Shown: piece by piece, positions 26,418 to 35,135 of the stretch
Position numbering within the stretch: the first letter of the stretch is position 1
How the letters are laid out: every line of letters begins with the position of its first letter
Source: Chitinophagaceae bacterium
Lineage (GTDB): Bacteria; Bacteroidota; Bacteroidia; Chitinophagales; Chitinophagaceae
DNA: 64,000 nucleotides
Direction of reading: 5' to 3'
Assembly (NCBI GenBank): GCA_016787085.1
Contig: JAEUVJ010000018.1
Location: 124,001-188,000 of the forward strand
Translations under genes and position numbers: made by a program
Notes under the pieces: model-generated
The model's input: the letters and a program-made list of their open reading frames with translations, nothing else
What the model was told of the DNA's origin: nothing
Database searches by the model: none

Positions 26418-29400
26418 ATGAACTTGACAACTGCTCTATGCAGGGGTATGAGTATACTCATATTTCTGTTTTTTCTCTCCTTCTCTTCTTTTTCTCAAAA
26501 CAACATTAAAGTACAAGGTAAAGTAAACGATGAAACGGGTAAACCTGTTGATGCTGCTACCATCAGTGTAAAAGGAACCAATACGGTTGCCATTACAAAA
26601 CCTGATGGAAGCTTTGAGATAACGGTTCCCTCGGGAAACGCAACATTGGTCATCAGCCATATTGGTTTTGCACCTTTAGAATATCCTCTCCAGGGGCAAT
26701 CAACCGTTACTATCACGATGGCTCAAAACACCGGTACGTTGGAAGATGTGGTGGTGATCGGTTACGGAACAGTCAAAAAGAAAGATGTGACCGGTGCTGT
26801 TGCCGGCATCAACCAGAAAGACATCCGTTCCCGCCCGGTGGATAATGCGCTGCAGGCCATGCAGGGCAAGGTAGCCGGCGTGGATATCACTTCCAACGAA
26901 CGTCCGGGCACGGTGGGCAGTATCAATATCCGTGGTGTACGTTCGCTTACGGCGTCTAACACACCACTGTTTGTGGTGGATGGAATTCCTCTGACCACAG
27001 GAGGTATTGACTATCTCAACCCCAACGATATTGAAACAATTGACGTATTGAAAGATGCTTCTGCTACGGCTATATTTGGTTCGAGAGGAGCCAATGGTGT
27101 GGTGATTGTGACAACCAAACAAGGTAAAGCTGGCAGAGTACAAGTCAACTTGTATAACTCTGTTACTTTTGAAACCATCCAGGATTGGGCGCCTATTATG
27201 TCAGCTTCTGAATACATAGATTTTCGCCGTTGGGCTATTTATTATAGTAACCCTACTGGTCGCCCAAGAGGAGATGCGCCTACTTACATAAATGACTCTG
27301 TTATTTTCAATGGGCAAACAGACCCCTCCGCATGGGCCAATATTAAAAAAGGCTGGTCAGGAGGTACCTGGGATGGCAGTAAGGTGGGCAATACGGACTG
27401 GACCGGCATGGCCTCTCAAACTGGTATAACTACAGATAATACTATTGCCGTAAGCGGGGGCACTAAAAACATAAAAGCTTATGCTTCTTTTGGTTATTTG
27501 AATAACAAAGGCACATCAATAGGGCAAAAATACTCCAGGTATTCTGGCAAAGCCAGTGTGGATATCCAGGCCACTGATTGGTTTAATATGGGTTTGAATA
27601 TGAACCTTTCTCACAGTACACAGCAATTTGGCCAGTCCAATTTGGTGATTGGTTCTTTTATCGGTTCGCCCGCAACCAGTATTTACGAGTCGGCAAGAAG
27701 GCTCTTCAAATGGGCTGTTCCGTATGATGCAGCTGGTAATAGGATTGTTGAACCAGGCGGCGATGTGGCCATTAAAACTATTGTGGATGAAGAAAAATAC
27801 ACGCAGGACCAAAGGGTAATCCTCAGGGCATTTGGAAGCTTGTATGCGCAATTGGATTTTGGAAAAATTCATCCTGTATTGAAAGGATTAAAATACCGTT
27901 TCAATTTTGGCCCTGATTTTTCTACATTTTCTAACGGTGTATATATAGACGGCTTATCGGTGGCAAGCAGCGGGATAAATGGCGCTTCTTTACAGGAGGC
28001 TAAAACTTTTTCCTGGACATTAGATAACCTGGTTTACTACGATAAAACAATTAAGAAACACACTTTTGGTCTTACTTTATTACAGAGCGCCACCAAGTTC
28101 AGGCAGGATCCTGTGAGTACCATCAGGGGTACTGGCATACCTTTCGCAAGTCAAAAATGGTATGCGCTGAATTCTTCCACACTTCCTGCAGCTAACCTTA
28201 CCATCATTCAAAATTCTGATTTAATCAAACGCCAACTGGTAAGTTATATGGCCCGCCTTAATTATGGATTTGATGACAAGTATTTGCTTACACTATCCAT
28301 GCGGTCAGATGGTGCGTCTCAGCTTTTTGATGACGGATCCAAGTTTTCATTATTTCCAAGTGCAGCTCTGGCATGGCGGATCAGTAAAGAAAAATTCATG
28401 CAAAATATTTCATTGATAAATGATTTAAAATTACGTGTAGGGGCTGGTGTTACAGGAAATTCAGCAATTGGCGCTTATGCAACCAAAGGAAGAACAGTTC
28501 CTCTTTTCTACCCGTTTTCGAGTTCAGTAACAGCAAGTTCATTGCCGTCGGATACTTTGGCGAATACAGCATTGGACTGGGAGAAAACCACGCAGTATAA
28601 CGTGGGTATTGATTTTACAATTCTTAAAAGAAGGATTTCAGGCTCAGTGGATCTATATGCATCTACAACCAAAGATCTGTTGATGGCACGCACTATACCA
28701 ACTGTTACCGGATACAGGGCCACTTTCCAAAACATTGGAGAAACTGCCAATAAGGGAATCGACATCAGCATCAGTACGGTTAACATGACCACCAAAAACT
28801 TTCAATGGACAACCAACCTGAATGCCTCCTGGCAAAAAGACAGAATAGTTACCCTGTCAAACGGTAAGCAGGATGATATCAATAATAACTGGTTTATTGG
28901 TAAACCATTGGAAGTAATTTATGGTTTTGCCTCTAATGGTATGTGGCAATATGCCGATACTGCATTATTGCGCAAGTTTGCCCTTAACGGTAACACCTTT
29001 ACACCAGGCCAGGTTAGGCCAGTTGACCAGAACGGCGATAACAGAATTGATGCAAACAATGACCGTACAATAATCGGTCATACCAGGCCCCGCTGGATAG
29101 TGGGTATGACAAATAGTTTTACCTATAAGGGATTTGAATTGTCATTCTTTATTTACGGTCGTTTGAACTACTACTTCAATACGGGTGGCGAAGCTCAAAC
29201 AGCCCGTGGTAATCAGCGGCAAATTGATTACTGGACAGAAAATAATCAGGATGCTGAATATCAGAAACCGTTTTATTCAGTAGGTTCAGGTGATAACTAT
29301 TCCGCAGCATTAGGTTACAAAAAAGCATCCTTCTTAAAGCTCAGGAATATTTCGGCCTCGTACAATTTACCTGCTAATGTTATAAAAGCAATGCACATGT

Positions 29401-29531
29401 CAAGCCTGCGGGTTTATTTCCAGGCCACTAACCCGGGTATGCTGTTTTCTAAAATAGATTTCTTAGATATGGATGTGGCTTCAAACATATCCAACCGTGG
29501 TTTCACTTTTGGTATTAATGCAGGATTTTAA
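26418..29531 (+). CDS. SusC/RagA-type TonB-dependent outer-membrane transporter 1
   Basis: The 1037-residue protein has a signal peptide (MSILIFLFFLSFSSFSQ segment), a carboxypeptidase-D regulatory-like domain (about 30-105), the SusC signature DVVVIGYGTVKKKDVTGAV, a plug domain (about 110-235, with VDGIPL and LKDASATAIFGSRGANGV) and a 22-strand barrel ending in the aromatic GFTFGINAGF. There is no STN domain, so direct sigma/anti-sigma signalling is unlikely. It imports oligosaccharides with the SusD protein downstream. Sequence after about 27130 is visibly more A+T-rich than the plug region. Confidence 0.95.
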   Translation: MNLTTALCRGMSILIFLFFLSFSSFSQNNIKVQGKVNDETGKPVDAATISVKGTNTVAITKPDGSFEITVPSGNATLVISHIGFAPLEYPLQGQSTVTITMAQNTGTLEDVVVIGYGTVKKKDVTGAVAGINQKDIRSRPVDNALQAMQGKVAGVDITSNERPGTVGSINIRGVRSLTASNTPLFVVDGIPLTTGGIDYLNPNDIETIDVLKDASATAIFGSRGANGVVIVTTKQGKAGRVQVNLYNSVTFETIQDWAPIMSASEYIDFRRWAIYYSNPTGRPRGDAPTYINDSVIFNGQTDPSAWANIKKGWSGGTWDGSKVGNTDWTGMASQTGITTDNTIAVSGGTKNIKAYASFGYLNNKGTSIGQKYSRYSGKASVDIQATDWFNMGLNMNLSHSTQQFGQSNLVIGSFIGSPATSIYESARRLFKWAVPYDAAGNRIVEPGGDVAIKTIVDEEKYTQDQRVILRAFGSLYAQLDFGKIHPVLKGLKYRFNFGPDFSTFSNGVYIDGLSVASSGINGASLQEAKTFSWTLDNLVYYDKTIKKHTFGLTLLQSATKFRQDPVSTIRGTGIPFASQKWYALNSSTLPAANLTIIQNSDLIKRQLVSYMARLNYGFDDKYLLTLSMRSDGASQLFDDGSKFSLFPSAALAWRISKEKFMQNISLINDLKLRVGAGVTGNSAIGAYATKGRTVPLFYPFSSSVTASSLPSDTLANTALDWEKTTQYNVGIDFTILKRRISGSVDLYASTTKDLLMARTIPTVTGYRATFQNIGETANKGIDISISTVNMTTKNFQWTTNLNASWQKDRIVTLSNGKQDDINNNWFIGKPLEVIYGFASNGMWQYADTALLRKFALNGNTFTPGQVRPVDQNGDNRIDANNDRTIIGHTRPRWIVGMTNSFTYKGFELSFFIYGRLNYYFNTGGEAQTARGNQRQIDYWTENNQDAEYQKPFYSVGSGDNYSAALGYKKASFLKLRNISASYNLPANVIKAMHMSSLRVYFQATNPGMLFSKIDFLDMDVASNISNRGFTFGINAGF

Positions 29532-29591
29532 TTGATTTTAACTTGTTGGTAAAAACCTTTTTGGTGATCATCAACAATAAAAAATATACAG

Positions 29592-31547
29592 ATGAAAAAT
29601 AAAATAATCAAAATAAGTCTGGTGGCCGTTCTTGCTGTAATGGTTACCGCTTCATGTAAGAAAGCATTCTTAGATGAGAATTTAGATACCGTCAGGGATT
29701 TGAATTTTTATAAAACAGATGCGGGTATTCAGCAATTGGTTAATGGCGCTTATCACCAGGTATTTGCTACTCAATTTAATGGGGAAATGGCATTTGCTAA
29801 TATGTGTTATGGTGCTGATGAATTTCGTGTAGGCGGCGATCCTTCCAACGGGATGTACAATTCTTATGGTAATACGTTTGGTCCTTTTGTTACTCCCAAT
29901 AATGGTAATACTGTTGCTGCCAACGCACAATGGGATAATTTATACATTGGTATCGGCCAGGCAAACCTGATAATTGAAAATGCAACCGCCAGTGCTTCCA
30001 CCGCAGATGCAATAAAAAAAATTGCTTTAGGGGAAGGCTATTTTTTAAGAGCATATAACTATTTACGCCTGGTAAGCCAGTTTGGTGCCGTGCCCTTAAA
30101 AACCAAGCCCAGCACCACAGTAGAGTTAGAGTTTACCCGTCAAACGCCCAAGGAGGTGTTTGACCTGATCATTGCCGATTTTACACAGGCAAACAATCTT
30201 TTAAGCAATACAGGCTCGCCTGCCAAAATCACCAAAGATGCAGCCGCACATTTTCTTGCCAAAGCTTACCTGAGCCGTGCCAGTGAGATCAATGATTCAT
30301 GGAATACAGCTACCAAAGCAGCGGATCTGGCTGCTATCGGGCCATTATGTGATGCGGTCATTGCCAACCATGCATTGGCGCCAAACTTTGGGGATCTGTG
30401 GAGATATACGGCTCCCAACAGTGCGAATGAAAACCTGAGAGAAGTGATCTTATCTGCACAGTTTACGGCAGACTTAACTGCCACCGGTCAAAACACACAA
30501 CATTTATATTACGTTTCCCGCTATGAAGATATTGCGCAAATGCAACGTGACCTTAGCGGCGACCGTCCATTCAGCCGCCTGTCGCCCACCTTTTTCATGT
30601 ACAGGATATACGATATGCAAAATGACTCAAGGTTCTGGAAAACCTTCAGAACAAAACACAAGGTGAATGCTAATGCTCCATCGGCTCCTTATGTACAAGG
30701 TGATCTGGGCCTTATGTATGTCATCAATCAGCCTGGGGATACCCGTTTTACTGCCAATTTGTTAAACAATTCTGTTGTGTATAGTGGTACTGGAAAAACT
30801 ATACCCCATGTGTATGTGGCGTACAGGAATGGCGTTACCACTGATATTGGATGGAACGATACCCGCCGTTTCCCATCTCTTAGTAAATTCATGGATGGTT
30901 CCCGTACTGCTGGCTTTAACGACGTAAGGGGACTTCGGGATATTACACTGGCCCGTTCTGCTGAAACTTATCTGATCGCGGCAGAAGCGAAGATCCGTTT
31001 GGCAAAGGCGGGTACCGGCGCTTATACCGATGCATTGCCTTATATCAATCCACTAAGGGCAAGGGCAGAATATAAAAATGCAGAAAGCCGTTCGATTTAT
31101 TACGATGGAGGGGCTGCACCCAGCAGTGCCCCTCAAACCATACCTCCTTCTTTTTTTCCGGAGAATTCTTATTACGAGTCTAATAATATCCCGGTTACTA
31201 CAGCCGCTTCCGCAAGCTTAGCAATTACTAATATTGCCGCCCTACCTGCCGGGGATGAATTTGTGATAACTACACTGGGGTTGACAGCAACATACGACAG
31301 AATGCTGGCCCTTGTATTAAATGAAAGGGCCCGTGAACTTGCCGGTGAGTATTTGCGCTGGCAGGATCTGTCCCGCACCAAAACATTAGTGGCCCGTGCA
31401 AAAGCATTTAATCCTGATGCGGCACCTAACATCCAGGATCGTCATTTGCTACGCCCGATACCACAAACATTCCTTGACGGTGTTCAGGCCAATGGTGCAG
31501 CATTAACTGCGGCCGAAAAACAGGCCATGCAAAATCCGGGTTATTGA
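29592..31547 (+). CDS. SusD/RagB-type surface glycan-binding lipoprotein 1
   Basis: The 651-residue protein has a lipoprotein signal with lipobox TASC (Cys about 22), then the SusD-like N-terminal domain (DENLDTVRDLNFYKTDAGIQ, LRAYNYLRLVSQFGAVPL) and the C-terminal RagB/SusD domain (ETYLIAAEAKIRLAKAG, LNERARELAGEYLRWQDLSR). It ends in AMQNPGY, as most SusD proteins do. It is anchored in the outer membrane and forms the lid of the SusC 1 channel. It lies 60 bp after susC and is followed by a terminator. Confidence 0.95.
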   Translation: MKNKIIKISLVAVLAVMVTASCKKAFLDENLDTVRDLNFYKTDAGIQQLVNGAYHQVFATQFNGEMAFANMCYGADEFRVGGDPSNGMYNSYGNTFGPFVTPNNGNTVAANAQWDNLYIGIGQANLIIENATASASTADAIKKIALGEGYFLRAYNYLRLVSQFGAVPLKTKPSTTVELEFTRQTPKEVFDLIIADFTQANNLLSNTGSPAKITKDAAAHFLAKAYLSRASEINDSWNTATKAADLAAIGPLCDAVIANHALAPNFGDLWRYTAPNSANENLREVILSAQFTADLTATGQNTQHLYYVSRYEDIAQMQRDLSGDRPFSRLSPTFFMYRIYDMQNDSRFWKTFRTKHKVNANAPSAPYVQGDLGLMYVINQPGDTRFTANLLNNSVVYSGTGKTIPHVYVAYRNGVTTDIGWNDTRRFPSLSKFMDGSRTAGFNDVRGLRDITLARSAETYLIAAEAKIRLAKAGTGAYTDALPYINPLRARAEYKNAESRSIYYDGGAAPSSAPQTIPPSFFPENSYYESNNIPVTTAASASLAITNIAALPAGDEFVITTLGLTATYDRMLALVLNERARELAGEYLRWQDLSRTKTLVARAKAFNPDAAPNIQDRHLLRPIPQTFLDGVQANGAALTAAEKQAMQNPGY

Positions 31548-31599
31548 TGAAGTATTGAATAAACGATTTTCGCAAGCAATCGAGGCAATCAAAGAAAAG

Positions 31600-31624
31600 G
31601 GCTCCGGCTTTCCGGGGTCTTTTT
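31600..31624 (+). terminator. Rho-independent terminator after SusD 1
   Basis: GGCTCCGG (31600-31607) pairs with CCGGGGTC (31612-31619) around CTTT, with two G-U pairs, and a T run follows. The hairpin and its upstream flank (31570-31590) are repeated almost exactly after SusD 2. Confidence 0.85.
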
Positions 31625-31771
31625 CATTTTGGCTATAAGCATTGGCAAATAGCTGCTGTACCAGAGGCTGTACAATAGTTACTGAATTGACTTTGTAATC
31701 TTTATGATTGTATAGATTTAATTAATTGATAGTTCATGATGCATCATCAACTTGTTGGTAGTCTTTGAGTT

Positions 31772-31816
31772 CAGGATAGCGCAGGATGATATTATGGTTA
31801 TGACATTTTAATATTG
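31772..31816 (+). promoter_or_regulatory. SusC 2 promoter: CAGGAT direct repeat plus -7 box
   Basis: CAGGATAGCGCAGGAT (31772-31787) and the -7-like TAATATTG (31809-31816) lie 76 and 39 bp before the ATG, exactly as for SusC 1. The sequence between repeat and -7 box is not conserved, so the two elements themselves appear to be under selection. Confidence 0.6.
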
Positions 31817-31847
31817 ATACAATTTTCAAACCCTAATCGCTTGCTAT

Positions 31848-34800
31848 ATGAAAGAAGTAACTGCTCTTGGCAGAGGTATGGGCCTGCTCATATGCCTGCT
31901 TTTCTCTTCTCTGATCGCATTTTCACAAAACAATTTTAAAGTAACCGGTAAAGTCGCTGATGAATCGGGCAATCCGGTGGATGGTGCCACTGTCCAGGTA
32001 AAAGGATCTGCTACGGCTACGGTCACAAAAGCAGACGGGACCTTTGAGATCATGGCCCCTTCCGGCAGATCGGTATTGATCATTTCGCATGTCGCATTTG
32101 CCTTACAGGAGATCGCTTTAGGTAACCGCAATGAACTATCGCTGACAATGGTGTCTGCGGTCGGCTCATTGGGCGATGTCGTTGTAGTCGGTTATGGTAC
32201 GCAGAAAAAAAGCGATGTGACCGGGGCATTGGCCCGCCTGACCGCTGATGATATCCGGGAACGTCCTGCGCAAAACGTATTGCAGGCTATCCAGGGTAAA
32301 GCAGCCGGGGTGCAGGTCTCATCCAATATCAAACCGGGCGAATTGCCTGTACTGCGTGTCAGGGGCAACCGGTCGCTCGGTGCATCCAATGAGCCGCTTT
32401 ATGTAATAGACGGTATCCCGATGGTGAGTGCTCTCGGGGTAAGTTCATTTACGATGAGTGATATCAACCCGAATGATATTGCTTCTATAGAAATTCTGAA
32501 AGATGCTTCTGCTACGGCCATTTATGGTTCAAGAGGAGCCAATGGTGTGGTACTTGTCACTACCGTAAAAGGAAAAAAGGGAAGAACCACGCTTAATTAC
32601 AATACAAGTGTTTCGCTGGATTCATACAAGGCATTGACCGATTGGATGGATGGCGGAGAATATGTTGACCGCTGGCGCCAGAGTTTAATGAATGGGCGTC
32701 TGTACCAGACGACTACTAATACCAACTTTAACCAGCCCGCTACTATCTGGTATCCCGATCCCTTCCTTGACAGGGACAGGATGACTTTGGCTTCAGATCC
32801 GATGGCATTGGCATCTGTATGGGCCGGTTATGAATGGGATCAATATGGCGTTACACCTAAAATGCGTCCTTCCACACCGGAAGAACAGGCAATGGGATGG
32901 CCGGCTATGGTTCCGGTATATAACTCCCGCAATATTCGCAGCTATGACTGGCTCGCTGATGCAGTTCGTACCGGAGTGACGCAGAATCACCAGTTAGGGT
33001 TAAGCGCCGGTACGGATGTATCCCGCTTATCTATTTCTCTGGGTTATCATAATCAGAAAGCGGTACAGAGGGACCAGGATTTCAAACGTTATACGGCCAA
33101 TATCAGCGGAGATATTACGCCGAATAAATGGTTCACACTGGGTACATCTATCATGGCTTCTTTCTCTTTACAGAATTTTGGTATCCAGGGACCGAATACT
33201 TCCAATACAGGTTCGAAAGATCTTTACTCCAGGGCATCCGACCAATTCCCTTATGCATTGCCGAAAGATGATAATGGCGCTTGGATCAGGAATCCGGGCG
33301 GTAATCTTACATTATGGAACCCATTGATAGATATTGACCAGTCTTTAAATGAAAGACGCTCAACGGCTGTATTGGCGAGTGTATTTGCTGAATTGAAGTT
33401 TACACCGTGGCTGAAATACCGTGTCAATTTTGGTCCGCAGTATCGCCAGTTCAGGGCTGGCGCATGGACCGGTCCGAATGCTACCAGTCACCTGACAAAC
33501 AGACCGAACACAGCGGGCTACAACACACAGGAAAACTTTTCATGGGTGGTGGAGAACCTGTTGTACTTCGATAAGACTTTTTCGAACATTCATAAAGTGG
33601 GCGTCACTTTACTTCAGTCATCACAAAAATCAAGAAGAGAGAATATCAATACCAGCGTAACCGGTACCACTATTCCGCTGAGCCTTTGGTATGATCTTGC
33701 TTCGAATACTGCGGGTAACCCCGGTTATGGATCAGGCTTTACAGAAAATACTCTTTCTTCTTTCATGGGCCGGTTGAATTACACCCTGATGGATAGATAC
33801 CTGCTCACGGCTTCCATTCGTGCTGACGGATCTTCGGTGCTGGCGCCCGGAAATAAATGGGATGTCTTCCCCTCTTTTGCACTGGCCTGGAAAATGCAGG
33901 AAGAAGGTTTCATGAAAGGGATCAGCTGGATCAATGAACTTAAACCAAGGGTCGGCTATGGTGTCACCGGTAACTCATCCGTTAACCCTTATACTACTAC
34001 CGGTCCTTTGAGCAGGAACCCTTATGTATTCGGATCGGCTGCTGCGATAGGGTATTTGCCGCAGCTGGTACAAAACCCTGATCTGAAATGGGAACAAACA
34101 GCACAGTTCAACGTAGGAATTGATTTCATTTTACTCAGGAACCGGTTGTCTGGTTCTATAGAGTATTATCAGCAGAATACAAGCGACCTGATCATGCCGA
34201 AAACCTTACCGGCTGTATCGGGCTATGTACAGAAGTTTGAAAATATCGGCAAGACCAGGAACAAGGGTGTGGAGATCACTCTTTCCGGAACACCCATCCG
34301 GAAGGGAGAATTTAGCTGGGATGTGGACCTGAACTGGACAAAGAATAAAGAAGAGATAGTTGAACTGCTGAATGGTAAACAAGATATGCTCGCACAGGGC
34401 TGGTTCATCGGTCAGCCGCTGCAGGTATTTTATCAATATGATAATGCAGGCATCTGGGGCAATTCGACCAAAGATCTTGCAGACATGGCTTTGTTCAATG
34501 CTAATGGCCACAGATTTTACCCGGGCACTATCAAGGTAGTGGATCAGAACGGCGACAACCGGATCAATGCATCTGACCAGATCATACGCGGAACACCCCG
34601 GCCCAAATGGGATGGCGGTATCACCAACACCTTTAATTATAAGAACTGGTCACTGAGTTCATTTATCTATTTCAGATGGGGACAGACCTATTTCGGCGGT
34701 TATCCAAACTCTTACGGCGGAACATTCCCGAACGGTCGTGTAGAGAATAATGTATGGTCGTGGAATGATCAAAGCGGGAAATGGCCGATGCCTAATTTTG

Positions 34801-35108
34801 GTAATGTAGAAAATATCACTGCCGCACTGCAATACAATAACGGTTCGTTCGCAGCGGTGAGAAATATTTCTCTTTCCTATACTTTCCCGAAGAACTGGAT
34901 ACAGAAGATAGCTGTAAAAGACCTGACGCTGAATGTACAGGTACTGAACCCGTTCATTTTCGGGGGCGAGGTGGTGAAGTGGGGACTCAACCCGGATGAT
35001 GATACCAACTGGAGCATTGCATCATCCAATACCAATCCGCTGGGCGGAACCAACAATAACACCATCCTGCCACAAAGTTTTGTGTTTGGATTAAGAGCAG
35101 GATTTTAA
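31848..35108 (+). CDS. SusC/RagA-type TonB-dependent outer-membrane transporter 2
   Basis: The 1086-residue protein has a signal peptide ending near LIAFSQ, a carboxypeptidase-D regulatory-like domain (about 30-105), the signature DVVVVGYGTQKKSDVTGAL, a plug with VIDGIPM and LKDASATAIYGSRGANGV, and a barrel ending in SFVFGLRAGF. It is the paralog of SusC 1 and has no STN domain. With SusD 2 it should import a different or longer part of the same polysaccharide. Confidence 0.95.
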   Translation: MKEVTALGRGMGLLICLLFSSLIAFSQNNFKVTGKVADESGNPVDGATVQVKGSATATVTKADGTFEIMAPSGRSVLIISHVAFALQEIALGNRNELSLTMVSAVGSLGDVVVVGYGTQKKSDVTGALARLTADDIRERPAQNVLQAIQGKAAGVQVSSNIKPGELPVLRVRGNRSLGASNEPLYVIDGIPMVSALGVSSFTMSDINPNDIASIEILKDASATAIYGSRGANGVVLVTTVKGKKGRTTLNYNTSVSLDSYKALTDWMDGGEYVDRWRQSLMNGRLYQTTTNTNFNQPATIWYPDPFLDRDRMTLASDPMALASVWAGYEWDQYGVTPKMRPSTPEEQAMGWPAMVPVYNSRNIRSYDWLADAVRTGVTQNHQLGLSAGTDVSRLSISLGYHNQKAVQRDQDFKRYTANISGDITPNKWFTLGTSIMASFSLQNFGIQGPNTSNTGSKDLYSRASDQFPYALPKDDNGAWIRNPGGNLTLWNPLIDIDQSLNERRSTAVLASVFAELKFTPWLKYRVNFGPQYRQFRAGAWTGPNATSHLTNRPNTAGYNTQENFSWVVENLLYFDKTFSNIHKVGVTLLQSSQKSRRENINTSVTGTTIPLSLWYDLASNTAGNPGYGSGFTENTLSSFMGRLNYTLMDRYLLTASIRADGSSVLAPGNKWDVFPSFALAWKMQEEGFMKGISWINELKPRVGYGVTGNSSVNPYTTTGPLSRNPYVFGSAAAIGYLPQLVQNPDLKWEQTAQFNVGIDFILLRNRLSGSIEYYQQNTSDLIMPKTLPAVSGYVQKFENIGKTRNKGVEITLSGTPIRKGEFSWDVDLNWTKNKEEIVELLNGKQDMLAQGWFIGQPLQVFYQYDNAGIWGNSTKDLADMALFNANGHRFYPGTIKVVDQNGDNRINASDQIIRGTPRPKWDGGITNTFNYKNWSLSSFIYFRWGQTYFGGYPNSYGGTFPNGRVENNVWSWNDQSGKWPMPNFGNVENITAALQYNNGSFAAVRNISLSYTFPKNWIQKIAVKDLTLNVQVLNPFIFGGEVVKWGLNPDDDTNWSIASSNTNPLGGTNNNTILPQSFVFGLRAGF

Positions 35109-35135
35109 ACTAACTATCACTATCAAAATCATTTT

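Larger units (their letters stand above)
31548..31847. other. Intergenic region between SusD 1 and SusC 2 (300 bp)
   Basis: It contains the SusD 1 terminator (31600-31624) and the SusC 2 promoter elements (31772-31816), listed separately. No further coding frame is seen. Confidence 0.6.

Noticed and set aside
26418..35108. ECF sigma/anti-sigma control of the SusC genes
   Set aside because: Neither SusC has the N-terminal STN signalling domain, and no sigma/anti-sigma genes are adjacent.
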